Positions 1 through 7,803 of a stretch of DNA of 64,000 nucleotides are shown here, piece after piece (position 1 is the stretch's first letter; the number at the start of each line of letters is the position of its first letter). A program made the position numbers and the translations under genes. Where the stretch lies: NCBI RefSeq assembly GCF_001020565.1, contig NZ_LDAS01000001.1, forward strand, positions 968,402 to 1,032,401, in the 5' to 3' direction. A model generated the notes under the pieces. The model worked only from the letters and a program-made list of their open reading frames with translations, ran no database searches and was not told where the DNA came from. The DNA comes from Maribacter thermophilus (lineage in GTDB: Bacteria > Bacteroidota > Bacteroidia > Flavobacteriales > Flavobacteriaceae).

Positions 1-557
1 TTATCTTTTTCGAGCCATAACGGATGACCTTCGAACAGGGTATATTCGTAATGACCTATCAGATAATCGATATCATACTTTTCTGCAAGGTAGCGTACCA
101 ACCATATATTCGATTTTAATTGGGCCTTAGTCAAAGGTTGGCCTGTATCACCACCCACGTTTTCAACCCCAATGGCACAATGGTTTAGGCCGATTACATG
201 TCTTGCCATGGTAGTTTCGGGCATTAATCTATAAATGGTACCATCTCTATCTACCATAAATTGCGATGAAACATTTAAGCCGCTTACATTTTTGATATCG
301 GGGCGCCAATTTGGTAAAGAGGGATTGTTGAAGGCTTCAAAAGACTTTTCAAGGGTTGGTATTACCGTCCAATGCAGCACAATCATTTTTGGTTCTATTT
401 CTGGAGTGTCCTTCTCTAATCCATATCTTTTAGAGAGGTATTCCAACGTCAATATTTTCCTTTCTTCGTTGAAGACAATGGGTTTGTCCACAATGTTATT
501 GGTAGTCTTGCAAGCCGTAAGTAATAATATCAGGGTAACGGAAATAGATATTCTCAT
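1..557 (-). CDS. N-acetylmuramoyl-L-alanine amidase, lipoprotein (3' end outside window)
   Basis: The first 185 residues are visible and the C-terminus lies beyond base 1. The N-terminus is a lipoprotein signal with lipobox LLTAC (Cys16), so the enzyme is probably anchored in the envelope. An Amidase_2 (PGRP-like) fold is indicated by MIVLHWT (His62), a conserved GVENVGG stretch near 130-136, and IGHYEY (His169). Such enzymes cut the amide between muramic acid and the stem peptide. The ATG overlaps the stop of the upstream 3D-domain gene by four bases (ATGA), so the two are co-transcribed and translationally coupled; both look like cell-wall proteins. Confidence 0.85.
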   Translation of the reverse strand, partial: MRISISVTLILLLTACKTTNNIVDKPIVFNEERKILTLEYLSKRYGLEKDTPEIEPKMIVLHWTVIPTLEKSFEAFNNPSLPNWRPDIKNVSGLNVSSQFMVDRDGTIYRLMPETTMARHVIGLNHCAIGVENVGGDTGQPLTKAQLKSNIWLVRYLAEKYDIDYLIGHYEYTLFEGHPLWLEKD

Positions 558-979
558 TGATCGTTCTTATTTATTGAATCCTTTTTTTTAACTGCATATT
601 GGATCTGAATTTTTCTTCTGCCCCATTCTTTGGCTTTCTTTATATCCTCGCCCATGTATATATCAATACGGTTTCTCCATCTAGGGTGCATTTTGTCCTT
701 CACTAAATATACCCCTTCAAAAGTATCAATTTTAACCATGGTATTGTGTTTAAGTCCTTTCCTAATTAAATCTCTGGAAACAGCGATCCACTTCATGCCC
801 GGTTTAATGGAATCTCCCCAAGCGGTAATAGTAGGGTGTTCATGTGAAGTTTGGCCGGGAACGGAATTATATGCCGTGGCCGTAACCTGTATGGGAATCC
901 AATCATAAGTGGGTTCCATTGGCTGGTTTTCTCGGCAACCGAAAAAAAATAACCCAAAAACCAACAAGTTTCTTAACAT
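554..979 (-). CDS. 3D-domain lipoprotein
   Basis: A small protein (about 141 residues) with a hydrophobic start ending in FFFGC, a likely lipobox. The rest resembles the 3D (Asp-Asp-Asp) double-psi beta-barrel domain seen in MltA-like and Rpf/YabE-like wall enzymes: VTATAYNS near the start, then TAWGD, and VKDKMHPRWRNRIDIYMG with two of the Asp residues. It is the first gene of a two-gene unit with the amidase. I chose the second Met (MLRNLL) because it begins directly before the hydrophobic core; an alternative ATG lies three codons upstream at 988. The exact substrate is not known. Confidence 0.75.
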   Translation of the reverse strand: MLRNLLVFGLFFFGCRENQPMEPTYDWIPIQVTATAYNSVPGQTSHEHPTITAWGDSIKPGMKWIAVSRDLIRKGLKHNTMVKIDTFEGVYLVKDKMHPRWRNRIDIYMGEDIKKAKEWGRRKIQIQYAVKKKDSINKNDQ

Positions 980-1141
980 AGTGTACAATTAGAGTATTAA
1001 TATAAGTAATATCAAAATTATCTCTTCATTTGTTTTCTATACCAGGTTGCACAAGAAGTATAGTTCTTGGTTTTATAGGCAAAATAAATTAAGGAATCTT
1101 TCTTTTTTAATAAATTTACGTCAATACAAAAATCCTCTACA

Positions 1142-2476
1142 TTGAAAAAAATAAAATGGCTATTGGGATTCCTTCTAATAGGAATTCTTGTTTTCGCATA
1201 TCTAAACTACCCTAAACTTAATTTAATATCTGGTTACGCATCCAAAAATATGGCCTCTAGTGTGTACATAGCACATAGAGATGCCCATGAGGTTGAGAAA
1301 GTGGACCACGATATGCCTTTGATCAAACTGGCAGGATCCAAGGTGGAACCCAGCGACCAATCTGCTACCGCGAGTGTTTTTGGTTTAATGAAACGAAAAG
1401 CGGTATATAAGGAAGGTGTTGGAGCCGTTTTGACCAATAGCGAGTATAAGAAGCATAATTTTGATTTAGTACCCCACCGATCAAAAAGAATAGACACCTT
1501 GCCTTTTCCATATGGCAACAATGGAATTATGGATACTATTTTAACAGATGTTGATTATGATAAATTGGAGCATGTGCTCAACGAGGCTATGGCAGATTCG
1601 CTTCAAAGAACACGTAGTCTGTTGGTAGTTTACAAAGATCAAATTGTTGGTGAAAAATATATAGACGGGTTTTCTAAAGACACCCCTATTCTTGGTTGGT
1701 CCATGACTAAAAGTATTTTGGCAACCTGTTACGGCATTCTTGAACACCAAGGCAAAATAAATATGGATTACCTTCCTTTTAAAGGAGAAGTTTCGGATAA
1801 AGACCCAAAAATGAATATCACTTTAAACCATTTGTTGCGTATGCAGAGTGGTTTGGCTTGGGAAGAAGATTATTTTAAGATCTCGGATGTTACCCAAATG
1901 TTATTTTTAGACTCAGATATGACCAAGGCACAAGCTGATAATGAGGTCATAGCAGCCCCTACCGAAATTTGGAACTATTCATCGGGTACCAGTAATCTGC
2001 TTTCGGGAATATTAAGAAGACAATTTAAATCGCACCAAGAGTATTTAGATTTTCCGTATGAGCAATTTATTGATCGCATAGGAATGTACTCTATGCTAAT
2101 AGAAACCGATTTGGAAGGAAATTTTGTGGGTTCTTCATATGGGTGGGCCAATACCCGCGACTGGGCAAAATTTGGTCTACTGTACCTTCATAAAGGAGAT
2201 TGGAACGGAGACCGTTTGTTTTCTGAGGAGTGGGTCGATTATATAACCAAACCAACGGTACATTCCAACGGAACCTACGGAGCCCATTTTTGGTTGAACG
2301 CAGAAGGAAAATACCCCGACCTACCTAAAGACCTCTATTCCGCAAATGGTTTTCAGGGGCAACGTGTATTCATTATACCATCTAAGAACATGGTCGTTGT
2401 ACGCACCGGATTAAAAGAACAATCCGACGAGCAGTTCAACACATTATTAAGGAATATATTGGAAGCTATTCGCTAA
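1142..2476 (+). CDS. Serine hydrolase, class C beta-lactamase family
   Basis: A 444-residue protein with one N-terminal membrane segment (about residues 5-21). The catalytic domain has the SxxK tetrad SMTK (Ser187-Lys190) and the Tyr motif WNYSSGTSN (Tyr279), as in penicillin-binding-protein-like esterases and 6-aminohexanoate-dimer hydrolases. The C-terminal part (GFQGQRVFIIPSKNMVVV) fits that fold. The protein is probably held in the inner membrane with its enzyme domain in the periplasm. The substrate cannot be inferred. It stands alone, divergent from the 3D/amidase pair. Confidence 0.85.
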   Translation: MKKIKWLLGFLLIGILVFAYLNYPKLNLISGYASKNMASSVYIAHRDAHEVEKVDHDMPLIKLAGSKVEPSDQSATASVFGLMKRKAVYKEGVGAVLTNSEYKKHNFDLVPHRSKRIDTLPFPYGNNGIMDTILTDVDYDKLEHVLNEAMADSLQRTRSLLVVYKDQIVGEKYIDGFSKDTPILGWSMTKSILATCYGILEHQGKINMDYLPFKGEVSDKDPKMNITLNHLLRMQSGLAWEEDYFKISDVTQMLFLDSDMTKAQADNEVIAAPTEIWNYSSGTSNLLSGILRRQFKSHQEYLDFPYEQFIDRIGMYSMLIETDLEGNFVGSSYGWANTRDWAKFGLLYLHKGDWNGDRLFSEEWVDYITKPTVHSNGTYGAHFWLNAEGKYPDLPKDLYSANGFQGQRVFIIPSKNMVVVRTGLKEQSDEQFNTLLRNILEAIR

Positions 2477-2732
2477 AAAGTGTTTAAAATAAGTATTTTA
2501 CGGGTGTATTTTTTCTAAACTACATCTTGTCTTACGTTTACCACAAATCTGTCTTGACTGACAACAATAGTTTCGATAAACAGTACATCCTATCTACTTT
2601 TACAGTGTTATAAAAAACGAATAAATTTTTTTCATTTTCATATAGTGTTCTCGTAAAGGAGTCTGGTCTTAGTTGGTCGGGCTCTTTTTGGTTTAAAGCA
2701 CTTTGGCCCTAAAAACCAAAAAGAAACAAGAT

Positions 2733-3575
2733 TTAAGGAATCCAGTTGTCTTTTCCGAAATTGGGCTTACGCTTTTCTAAAAATGCATTTCTCCCTTCTT
2801 TGGCCTCCTCTGTCATATAGGCCAATCGGGTAGCTTCTCCGGCAAAAACCTGTTGCCCTACCATGCCATCATCGGTAAGGTTCATGGCAAATTTTAGCAT
2901 TTTGATGGACGTTGGCGATTTTTCTAAAATCTCTTGAGCCCATTGAAAGGCGGTATCTTCTAGCTCAGCATGTGGTATAACGGCATTTACCATACCCATT
3001 TCAAAAGCTTCTTGGGCCGAATAATTGCGGCCTAAGAAAAAGATTTCCCTTGCTTTTTTCTGTCCCACCATTTTTGCCAGATAGGCAGAACCATACCCAC
3101 CATCAAAGCTAGTAACATCGGCATCGGTCTGTTTAAAAATGGCATGTTCCTTACTCGCCAAGGTCATATCGCAAACAACGTGTAAACTATGACCACCACC
3201 TACTGCCCAGCCCGGTACAACGGCAATAACGACTTTTGGCATAAAACGGATCATACGCTGTACCTCTAAAATATTAAGTCTGTGCTGACCATCTTCGCCC
3301 ACATAACCTTTATGCCCCCTAGCCTTTTGGTCTCCTCCACTACAGAACGACCAAATACCGTCTTTGGTAGAAGGCCCTTCGGCGGATAGCAAAACAACAC
3401 CAATGGATGTGTCCTCTTGCGCATCATAAAATGCTTTTATAAGTTCACTCGTGGTATTGGGCCTAAAAGCATTACGAACATTAGGGCGGTTAAACGCAAT
3501 GCGCGCAACACCATCACATTTTTTATAGGTTATGTCTTCAAATTCAATGGCAGTTTGCCAGTTGGGTGATTTCAT
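2733..3575 (-). CDS. menB: 1,4-dihydroxy-2-naphthoyl-CoA synthase
   Basis: A crotonase-fold enzyme that closes the second ring of the menaquinone precursor (o-succinylbenzoyl-CoA to DHNA-CoA). Characteristic segments are NRPNVRNAFRP, FCSGGDQKARG (oxyanion hole), PGWAVGGGHSLHVVCD and QTDADVTSFDGGYGSAYLA, all MenB-specific; length about 280 is normal. I start at MKSPNWQ (3575), although the frame stays open to 3626, because a promoter at 3595-3627 would place the transcript start near 3588. No other men gene is in the window. Confidence 0.93.
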   Translation of the reverse strand: MKSPNWQTAIEFEDITYKKCDGVARIAFNRPNVRNAFRPNTTSELIKAFYDAQEDTSIGVVLLSAEGPSTKDGIWSFCSGGDQKARGHKGYVGEDGQHRLNILEVQRMIRFMPKVVIAVVPGWAVGGGHSLHVVCDMTLASKEHAIFKQTDADVTSFDGGYGSAYLAKMVGQKKAREIFFLGRNYSAQEAFEMGMVNAVIPHAELEDTAFQWAQEILEKSPTSIKMLKFAMNLTDDGMVGQQVFAGEATRLAYMTEEAKEGRNAFLEKRKPNFGKDNWIP

Positions 3576-3594
3576 CTGATTCAATTTTATGCCA

Positions 3595-3627
3595 TAAAGA
3601 TAGAAGTTACTAGGCAAGACTACCAAA
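3595..3627 (-). promoter_or_regulatory. menB promoter
   Basis: Read on the minus strand: TTTG at 3627-3624, 21 bp spacer, TATCTTTA at 3602-3595 (one mismatch to TAnnTTTG). It predicts a transcript start near 3588 and a leader of about 13 bases before the chosen ATG. Confidence 0.5.
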
Positions 3628-3761
3628 TGCTACTTTGAAAGATTGGAATAGATAATAGCCATTATGGAAAAACATGGTATAGAAAATGTCCTTTGGTAAA
3701 AAGCAAAATACCATATATACCAAAGACTTAAAGCGATAAAATGATGGAATGCCGTTCGTTG

Positions 3762-3796
3762 TTGAATTACATTTCTATCTTTTTAAAGTAACTTTG
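3762..3796 (+). promoter_or_regulatory. arsR operon promoter
   Basis: TAACTTTG at 3789-3796 matches the Bacteroidota -7 consensus TAnnTTTG exactly. A TTG at 3762-3764 is the best -33 candidate, with a rather long 24-bp spacer. It predicts a start near 3803 and a leader of about 68 bases. Confidence 0.55.
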
Positions 3797-3836
3797 TTTT
3801 AGGATAAAAGTACCTTTATCTTGTTTGATAAAATAA

Positions 3837-3858
3837 TTCATCGTAATATTGCAATGAA
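3837..3858. promoter_or_regulatory. Putative ArsR operator palindrome
   Basis: A 22-bp imperfect palindrome centred on AATATT, with outer arms TTCAT and ATGAA; 9 of 11 base pairs match. It lies between the predicted transcript start and the arsR start codon, a usual place for an autoregulatory ArsR site. Confidence 0.5.
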
Positions 3859-3870
3859 ACAATTAATAAT

Positions 3871-4203
3871 ATGGGTCTAGCTAAAACAGAAATGTTTACC
3901 GACAATCAAAATGAGATAGCTCTTTTTGCAAAGGCATTTGGCCATCCTGCGAGAGTTGCCATTTTACAACATTTATTTAAGATAAATAGTTGTGTATGTG
4001 GAGATTTGGTAAATGAAATAGGCTTGGCACAACCTACCATTTCTCAGCACCTCAAAGAATTGAAAAACTTAGGGCTTATCAAAGGAGATGTTGAAGGTAC
4101 AAGTGTTTGTTATTGCATAAATGATGCAAGTTGGTCTAAAATGAAAAGAGTGATGTCAGAATTTCTTGATCAAGACCTTACCAAAAATGGGGATTGTTGT
4201 TAA
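3871..4203 (+). CDS. arsR: ArsR/SmtB-family arsenic-responsive repressor
   Basis: A 110-residue winged-helix repressor. The recognition helix is around QPTISQHLKELKNLGLI (54-70). The metalloid site is the alpha-3 motif with Cys41 and Cys43 (CVCGDL), as in ArsR proteins that release DNA on binding As(III) or Sb(III). Further cysteines are Cys80 and Cys82 (VCYC) in the wing, and the protein ends with Cys109-Cys110. It is the first gene of a four-gene arsenic operon and probably represses it through the palindrome at 3837-3858. Confidence 0.92.
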   Translation: MGLAKTEMFTDNQNEIALFAKAFGHPARVAILQHLFKINSCVCGDLVNEIGLAQPTISQHLKELKNLGLIKGDVEGTSVCYCINDASWSKMKRVMSEFLDQDLTKNGDCC

Positions 4204-4220
4204 AAAATTTGAATCTATTA

Positions 4221-4234
4221 ATCGCATAATCGCA
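4221..4234. repeat. Two ATCGCA direct half-sites before the DUF6428 gene
   Basis: ATCGCA occurs at 4221-4226 and 4229-4234. It resembles one arm of the palindrome upstream of arsR (ATTGCA at 3848-3853). It may be a weak second ArsR contact or chance. Confidence 0.25.
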
Positions 4235-4250
4235 ATAAACTAATATAAGC

Positions 4251-4718
4251 ATGAAATTATCTGAAGTAAAATCTATTTTAGGAAAATTGGAAACAATAGC
4301 ATTTCAATTACCAAATGGCGAATTGGTGCCAAATCACTTTCATGTAACGGAAGTAGGTAAGGTAACAAAACATTTTATCGATTGTGGGGGAACAGTCAGA
4401 AATGAGGAAGTAGTTAACTTTCAGTTGTGGAACGCCAATGACTATGATCACAGATTGCATCCCGAAAAACTATTGAATATTATAGAGTTATCTGAAAAAA
4501 CCTTGGAAATAGGAGATTTGGAAGTAGAGGTAGAATACCAAGGTGTAACCATTCAGAAATTCGGAATTGATTTTGACGGTAAAAACTTCTTGTTGACCAC
4601 CAAACAAACCGATTGCTTGGCCAAAGACAAATGTGGTATTCCCGAAGAAAAACCAAAATTGAATTTAGCTGATTTAAGTAGTGAACCTTGTTGTTCTTCG
4701 GACGGAAACTGTTGTTAA
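4251..4718 (+). CDS. DUF6428 family protein, arsenic operon
   Basis: A 155-residue soluble protein of the DUF6428 type, commonly found next to ArsR and arsenate reductase in Bacteroidota. No catalytic motif is recognised. The C-terminal third is cysteine-rich: a TDCLAKDKCG segment, then EPCC SSDG NCC at the very end (Cys147, 148, 154, 155). The tail resembles the Cys-Cys end of the ArsR encoded just upstream. It lies 47 bases after arsR and 13 bases before the phosphatase. A role in arsenite binding or transfer is inference only. Confidence 0.8.
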   Translation: MKLSEVKSILGKLETIAFQLPNGELVPNHFHVTEVGKVTKHFIDCGGTVRNEEVVNFQLWNANDYDHRLHPEKLLNIIELSEKTLEIGDLEVEVEYQGVTIQKFGIDFDGKNFLLTTKQTDCLAKDKCGIPEEKPKLNLADLSSEPCCSSDGNCC

Positions 4719-4731
4719 TAAATATAGAAAA

Positions 4732-5361
4732 ATGATTACTACATCTACATTATTTATTGGTATACAAGATTTTATACAAGATATGGATGCCGGCACAATT
4801 AGCGATGAACGGAAGGCCGTTCTTGCCCCTTTGATAGACTTTATTCAGCATAAAATTACCAACGACCAAGCGGTACGTATCAATTTTATCTGTACCCATA
4901 ATTCTAGAAGAAGTCACTTGTCGCAGGTATGGGCGCAAACCATGGCTCATTATTTTAATATCAATAGGGTATCTTGCTATTCTGGGGGAACAGAGGCTAC
5001 CGCACTATTTCCGATGGTTGCGGAAACGTTAAAAAATAAGGGCTTCGAAGTTAAGACCCTTTCAAGTGGCGAGAACCCGGTTTATAGTATTAAGTATGCT
5101 GCAAACGAGCATCCGGTTATTGGTTTTTCAAAAAAACTGGATGATGATTTTAATCCAAAATCAGAATTTGCAGCTATCATGACCTGTGATTCGGCCAATG
5201 AGGCATGTCCTTTTGTTCCGGGTGCGGAAAAACGGATTCCTATTACTTTTGAAGACCCGAAAGCTTTTGACAATACACCACAGCAAGCAGAAAAGTATTA
5301 TGAAAGAAGCACACAGATAGCAAATGAAATGTGGTATGTTTTTTCTAAAATCAAATCATAA
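4732..5361 (+). CDS. Low-molecular-weight protein-tyrosine-phosphatase-like arsenate reductase
   Basis: The P-loop FICTHNSRRS contains the C-X5-R signature (Cys54 and Arg60) of the LMW phosphatase fold used by thioredoxin-type ArsC proteins to reduce arsenate to arsenite. An MTCDSANEACP segment further on carries additional cysteines that could act as the resolving pair. At about 209 residues it is longer than classical ArsC (about 135), a form common in Bacteroidota arsenic operons. I start at ATG 4732; the frame is open to a GTG at 4681 inside the preceding gene. The ACR3 pump gene follows after three bases. Confidence 0.88.
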   Translation: MITTSTLFIGIQDFIQDMDAGTISDERKAVLAPLIDFIQHKITNDQAVRINFICTHNSRRSHLSQVWAQTMAHYFNINRVSCYSGGTEATALFPMVAETLKNKGFEVKTLSSGENPVYSIKYAANEHPVIGFSKKLDDDFNPKSEFAAIMTCDSANEACPFVPGAEKRIPITFEDPKAFDNTPQQAEKYYERSTQIANEMWYVFSKIKS

Positions 5362-5364
5362 ATA

Positions 5365-6414
5365 ATGGCTACGAAAAAATTAAGTTTCCTTGATAGAAAT
5401 CTAACATTGTGGATTTTTGTCGCAATGGCCCTAGGTGTGGGTATTGGTTATTTTGTGCCCACTTTTCCAGATTTTATAAATTCCTTTAGCAGCGGAGCTA
5501 CCAATATTCCTATTGCCATTGGGCTCATATTAATGATGTATCCTCCTTTGGCAAAGGTTAATTATGCGTTGTTACCAAAGGTTTTTACCAATACTAAAAT
5601 TTTGTCCATATCATTAATACTGAATTGGATCGTTGGCCCGGTTTTAATGTTCATATTGGCCATTACCTTTTTACGTGATTACCCAGAATATATGGTCGGC
5701 CTTATATTGATAGGATTGGCACGTTGCATTGCCATGGTATTGGTCTGGAACGATCTTGCCGACGGTAGTAGCGAATACGGTGCCGGTTTAGTGGCTTTAA
5801 ATAGTATTTTTCAAGTATTCGCATATAGTTTTTATGCCTGGATCTTCATTACCGTGCTCCCACCCTATTTTGGTTTTGAAGGGGCCATTGTAGATATCTC
5901 CATAGGAACCATTGCAGAAAGTGTAGCGATTTATTTGGGTATTCCCTTTTTAATGGGAATTTTAAGTAGGGTTATTTTGGTTAAACTAAAGGGAGAAGAA
6001 TGGTATACAAAGAAATTTATCCCCACCATTTCTCCGTTGACTTTAATAGCGCTGTTATTCACTATTGTAGTAATGTTCTCATTAAAGGGTGAGTTGATCG
6101 TACAAATACCTATGGACGTGTTGATCATTGCAGTTCCACTGCTTATTTATTTTACATTAATGTTCATTATTGGCTTTTTCTTTACGAAGGCTATGGGAGC
6201 CGAATATGATAAAACGGCCTCCGTTGCCTTTACGGCGGCAGGTAACAATTTTGAATTGGCCATTGCCGTTGCCATAGCAGTTTTTGGCCTTAATTCGGGT
6301 CAGGCTTTTGCCGGTGTCATTGGCCCATTGGTAGAAGTGCCTGCGTTGATTTTACTGGTACGTGTTTCTTTTTGGTTAAAGAAAAAGTATTACGATACCC
6401 CCAAGTTGACATAA
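5365..6414 (+). CDS. arsB: Arsenite efflux pump, ACR3 family
   Basis: A 349-residue integral membrane protein with about ten membrane segments. The ACR3 signature is clear: [15 protein letters not shown] carries the membrane Cys needed for arsenite transport, and [20 protein letters not shown] is the conserved late helix. It exports As(OH)3 made by the reductase encoded just upstream, completing the detoxification route. It is the last gene of the operon, followed by a strong terminator. Confidence 0.94.
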   Translation: MATKKLSFLDRNLTLWIFVAMALGVGIGYFVPTFPDFINSFSSGATNIPIAIGLILMMYPPLAKVNYALLPKVFTNTKILSISLILNWIVGPVLMFILAITFLRDYPEYMVGLILIGLARCIAMVLVWNDLADGSSEYGAGLVALNSIFQVFAYSFYAWIFITVLPPYFGFEGAIVDISIGTIAESVAIYLGIPFLMGILSRVILVKLKGEEWYTKKFIPTISPLTLIALLFTIVVMFSLKGELIVQIPMDVLIIAVPLLIYFTLMFIIGFFFTKAMGAEYDKTASVAFTAAGNNFELAIAVAIAVFGLNSGQAFAGVIGPLVEVPALILLVRVSFWLKKKYYDTPKLT

Positions 6415-6437
6415 ACAATTGGCGATATAGTATTAAG

Positions 6438-6468
6438 AACGGTTTGGGGCAGCTCAAACCGTTTTTTT
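6438..6468 (+). terminator. Terminator of the arsenic operon
   Basis: A 9-bp perfect stem (AACGGTTTG at 6438-6446 with 6455-6463) with an 8-base loop is followed by a run of T. It begins 24 bases after the pump gene and overlaps the 3' end of the convergent glycosyltransferase gene. Confidence 0.85.
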
Positions 6469-7683
6469 ATTCTTTTCTTCGATCCACTTCGACATATACT
6501 TGGTGCTGGCCATAGTTTGTTGTTGCAACATAGCTCCGGTAAAATTATGTATACGATGTGTTTTTAGATTCTTTTCCAAATACGTTAGTCTTTTCAAAAA
6601 GAGAGTAGTCAAAGCTTCTTTATCATATAACTGATTTATGATAGCCACTCCATTTTTCTGAGCTTTTTTCCATTTTTCTTTATACCTATATAAAGTGATG
6701 GCCGATCTAGCAAAATCTTTTACATTTAGAGCAATAGAACCACTCCATTCCATAGAACCGTGCATACCCTCTGCCCCTATTGGTGTTGTCACACTGGGGG
6801 TTCCAGCCTGCATGGCATCTATAAGTTTTCCCTTTATTCCTGCCCCAAAACGTAACGGTGCCAAATTTACCCTGGCGTTCATAAAGACCTCTTCTTTGTC
6901 ATGGACCCATCCATATATCAAGAAGCCTTGTTTTGGTTGGTGCATTTGCTTTATGTGTTCTGGTAAATAAGCACCGTAAATATGTAAATTGGCCTGTGGA
7001 ATTTCTTTTCGGATCAAGGGCCATATTTCTTTTTTTAACCAAACTATGGCATCAACATTAGGGGAATGCATGCCATTTCCAATACAGATAAAGTCTTTGC
7101 GCTCTTCAAAAAGTGGCCACGAATCTATATTATTGTCCGTTATTTTATCTATCAAAAAAGGTAGGTGCAATAACAAGCATTTATCAATACCGATAGTATT
7201 TTGCAACAATTCTGTTTCGTAACTCGAAATAATTAAAGAAAGGTCGGATCTATACAAACTTGCAATCTCTCGTTTTGTCTTGTCGTTTTGTAACCAAGCA
7301 TTGGTTGTAAAGGGCACTCCTTTTTTTAAGCACTGTTCCCTTACATGACGAAGGGAGTGCAGGTCTTCGGTATCTACGATCCGCAAAGCATCCGGACATT
7401 GTTCTGCCACCCGCCAACCATACTGTTCTTCTGTCAAATAGCGGTCGAACATTACTACATCTGGTTTAAGGGTCTTGACAAAAACATCAAATGAAGCACT
7501 ATTAAGCCTTATAAATTGCAAGTTTACATTCCACCTTTTTAAGTCTACAGAATGTTCAGAAACTGCTGCAGATGATGCAAATGTGATATCATAATTAGCC
7601 TGATGGAATATCTCCAATAATTGCACCATACGAGCCCCTGCCGCCGTGGTGTCCGGTTCTGGCCATACAAAACCGATTACCAA
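6454..7683 (-). CDS. Glycosyltransferase (GT-B fold), specificity unknown
   Basis: About 409 residues. The N-terminal domain begins VIGFVWPEPDTTAAGARM, and the C-terminal half has the GT4-like donor-site pattern GAGIKGKLIDAMQAGTPSVTTPIGAEGM, with GAG, a Lys, and a Glu-type end motif. No neighbour suggests which sugar or acceptor is used. The frame has no ATG near its start: 7683 is a TTG, and the frame stays open to a stop at 7723-7725 with plausible residues, so the start is uncertain by up to 13 codons. It is convergent with the arsenic operon. Confidence 0.8.
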   Translation of the reverse strand: MVIGFVWPEPDTTAAGARMVQLLEIFHQANYDITFASSAAVSEHSVDLKRWNVNLQFIRLNSASFDVFVKTLKPDVVMFDRYLTEEQYGWRVAEQCPDALRIVDTEDLHSLRHVREQCLKKGVPFTTNAWLQNDKTKREIASLYRSDLSLIISSYETELLQNTIGIDKCLLLHLPFLIDKITDNNIDSWPLFEERKDFICIGNGMHSPNVDAIVWLKKEIWPLIRKEIPQANLHIYGAYLPEHIKQMHQPKQGFLIYGWVHDKEEVFMNARVNLAPLRFGAGIKGKLIDAMQAGTPSVTTPIGAEGMHGSMEWSGSIALNVKDFARSAITLYRYKEKWKKAQKNGVAIINQLYDKEALTTLFLKRLTYLEKNLKTHRIHNFTGAMLQQQTMASTKYMSKWIEEKNKKTV

Positions 7684-7803
7684 TAAGGTTTTATGTGATT
7701 TTTGATGATCGATGAGTAGTTCTTATTTAAGATCCATTAAAATTACAAAGTACGGGTATTTTTAAGAATCAGGAATAGATCCATTTGTCATTGTCCATTT
7801 TAT

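Noticed and set aside
235-591. 118-codon plus-strand ORF opposite the amidase gene
   Set aside because: It is antisense to a clear amidase reading frame and has no domain.
2684-2723. 11-bp inverted repeat downstream of menB
   Set aside because: The stem CTTTTTGGTTT is perfect, but there is an 18-base loop and no T run after it on either strand, so I do not call it a terminator.
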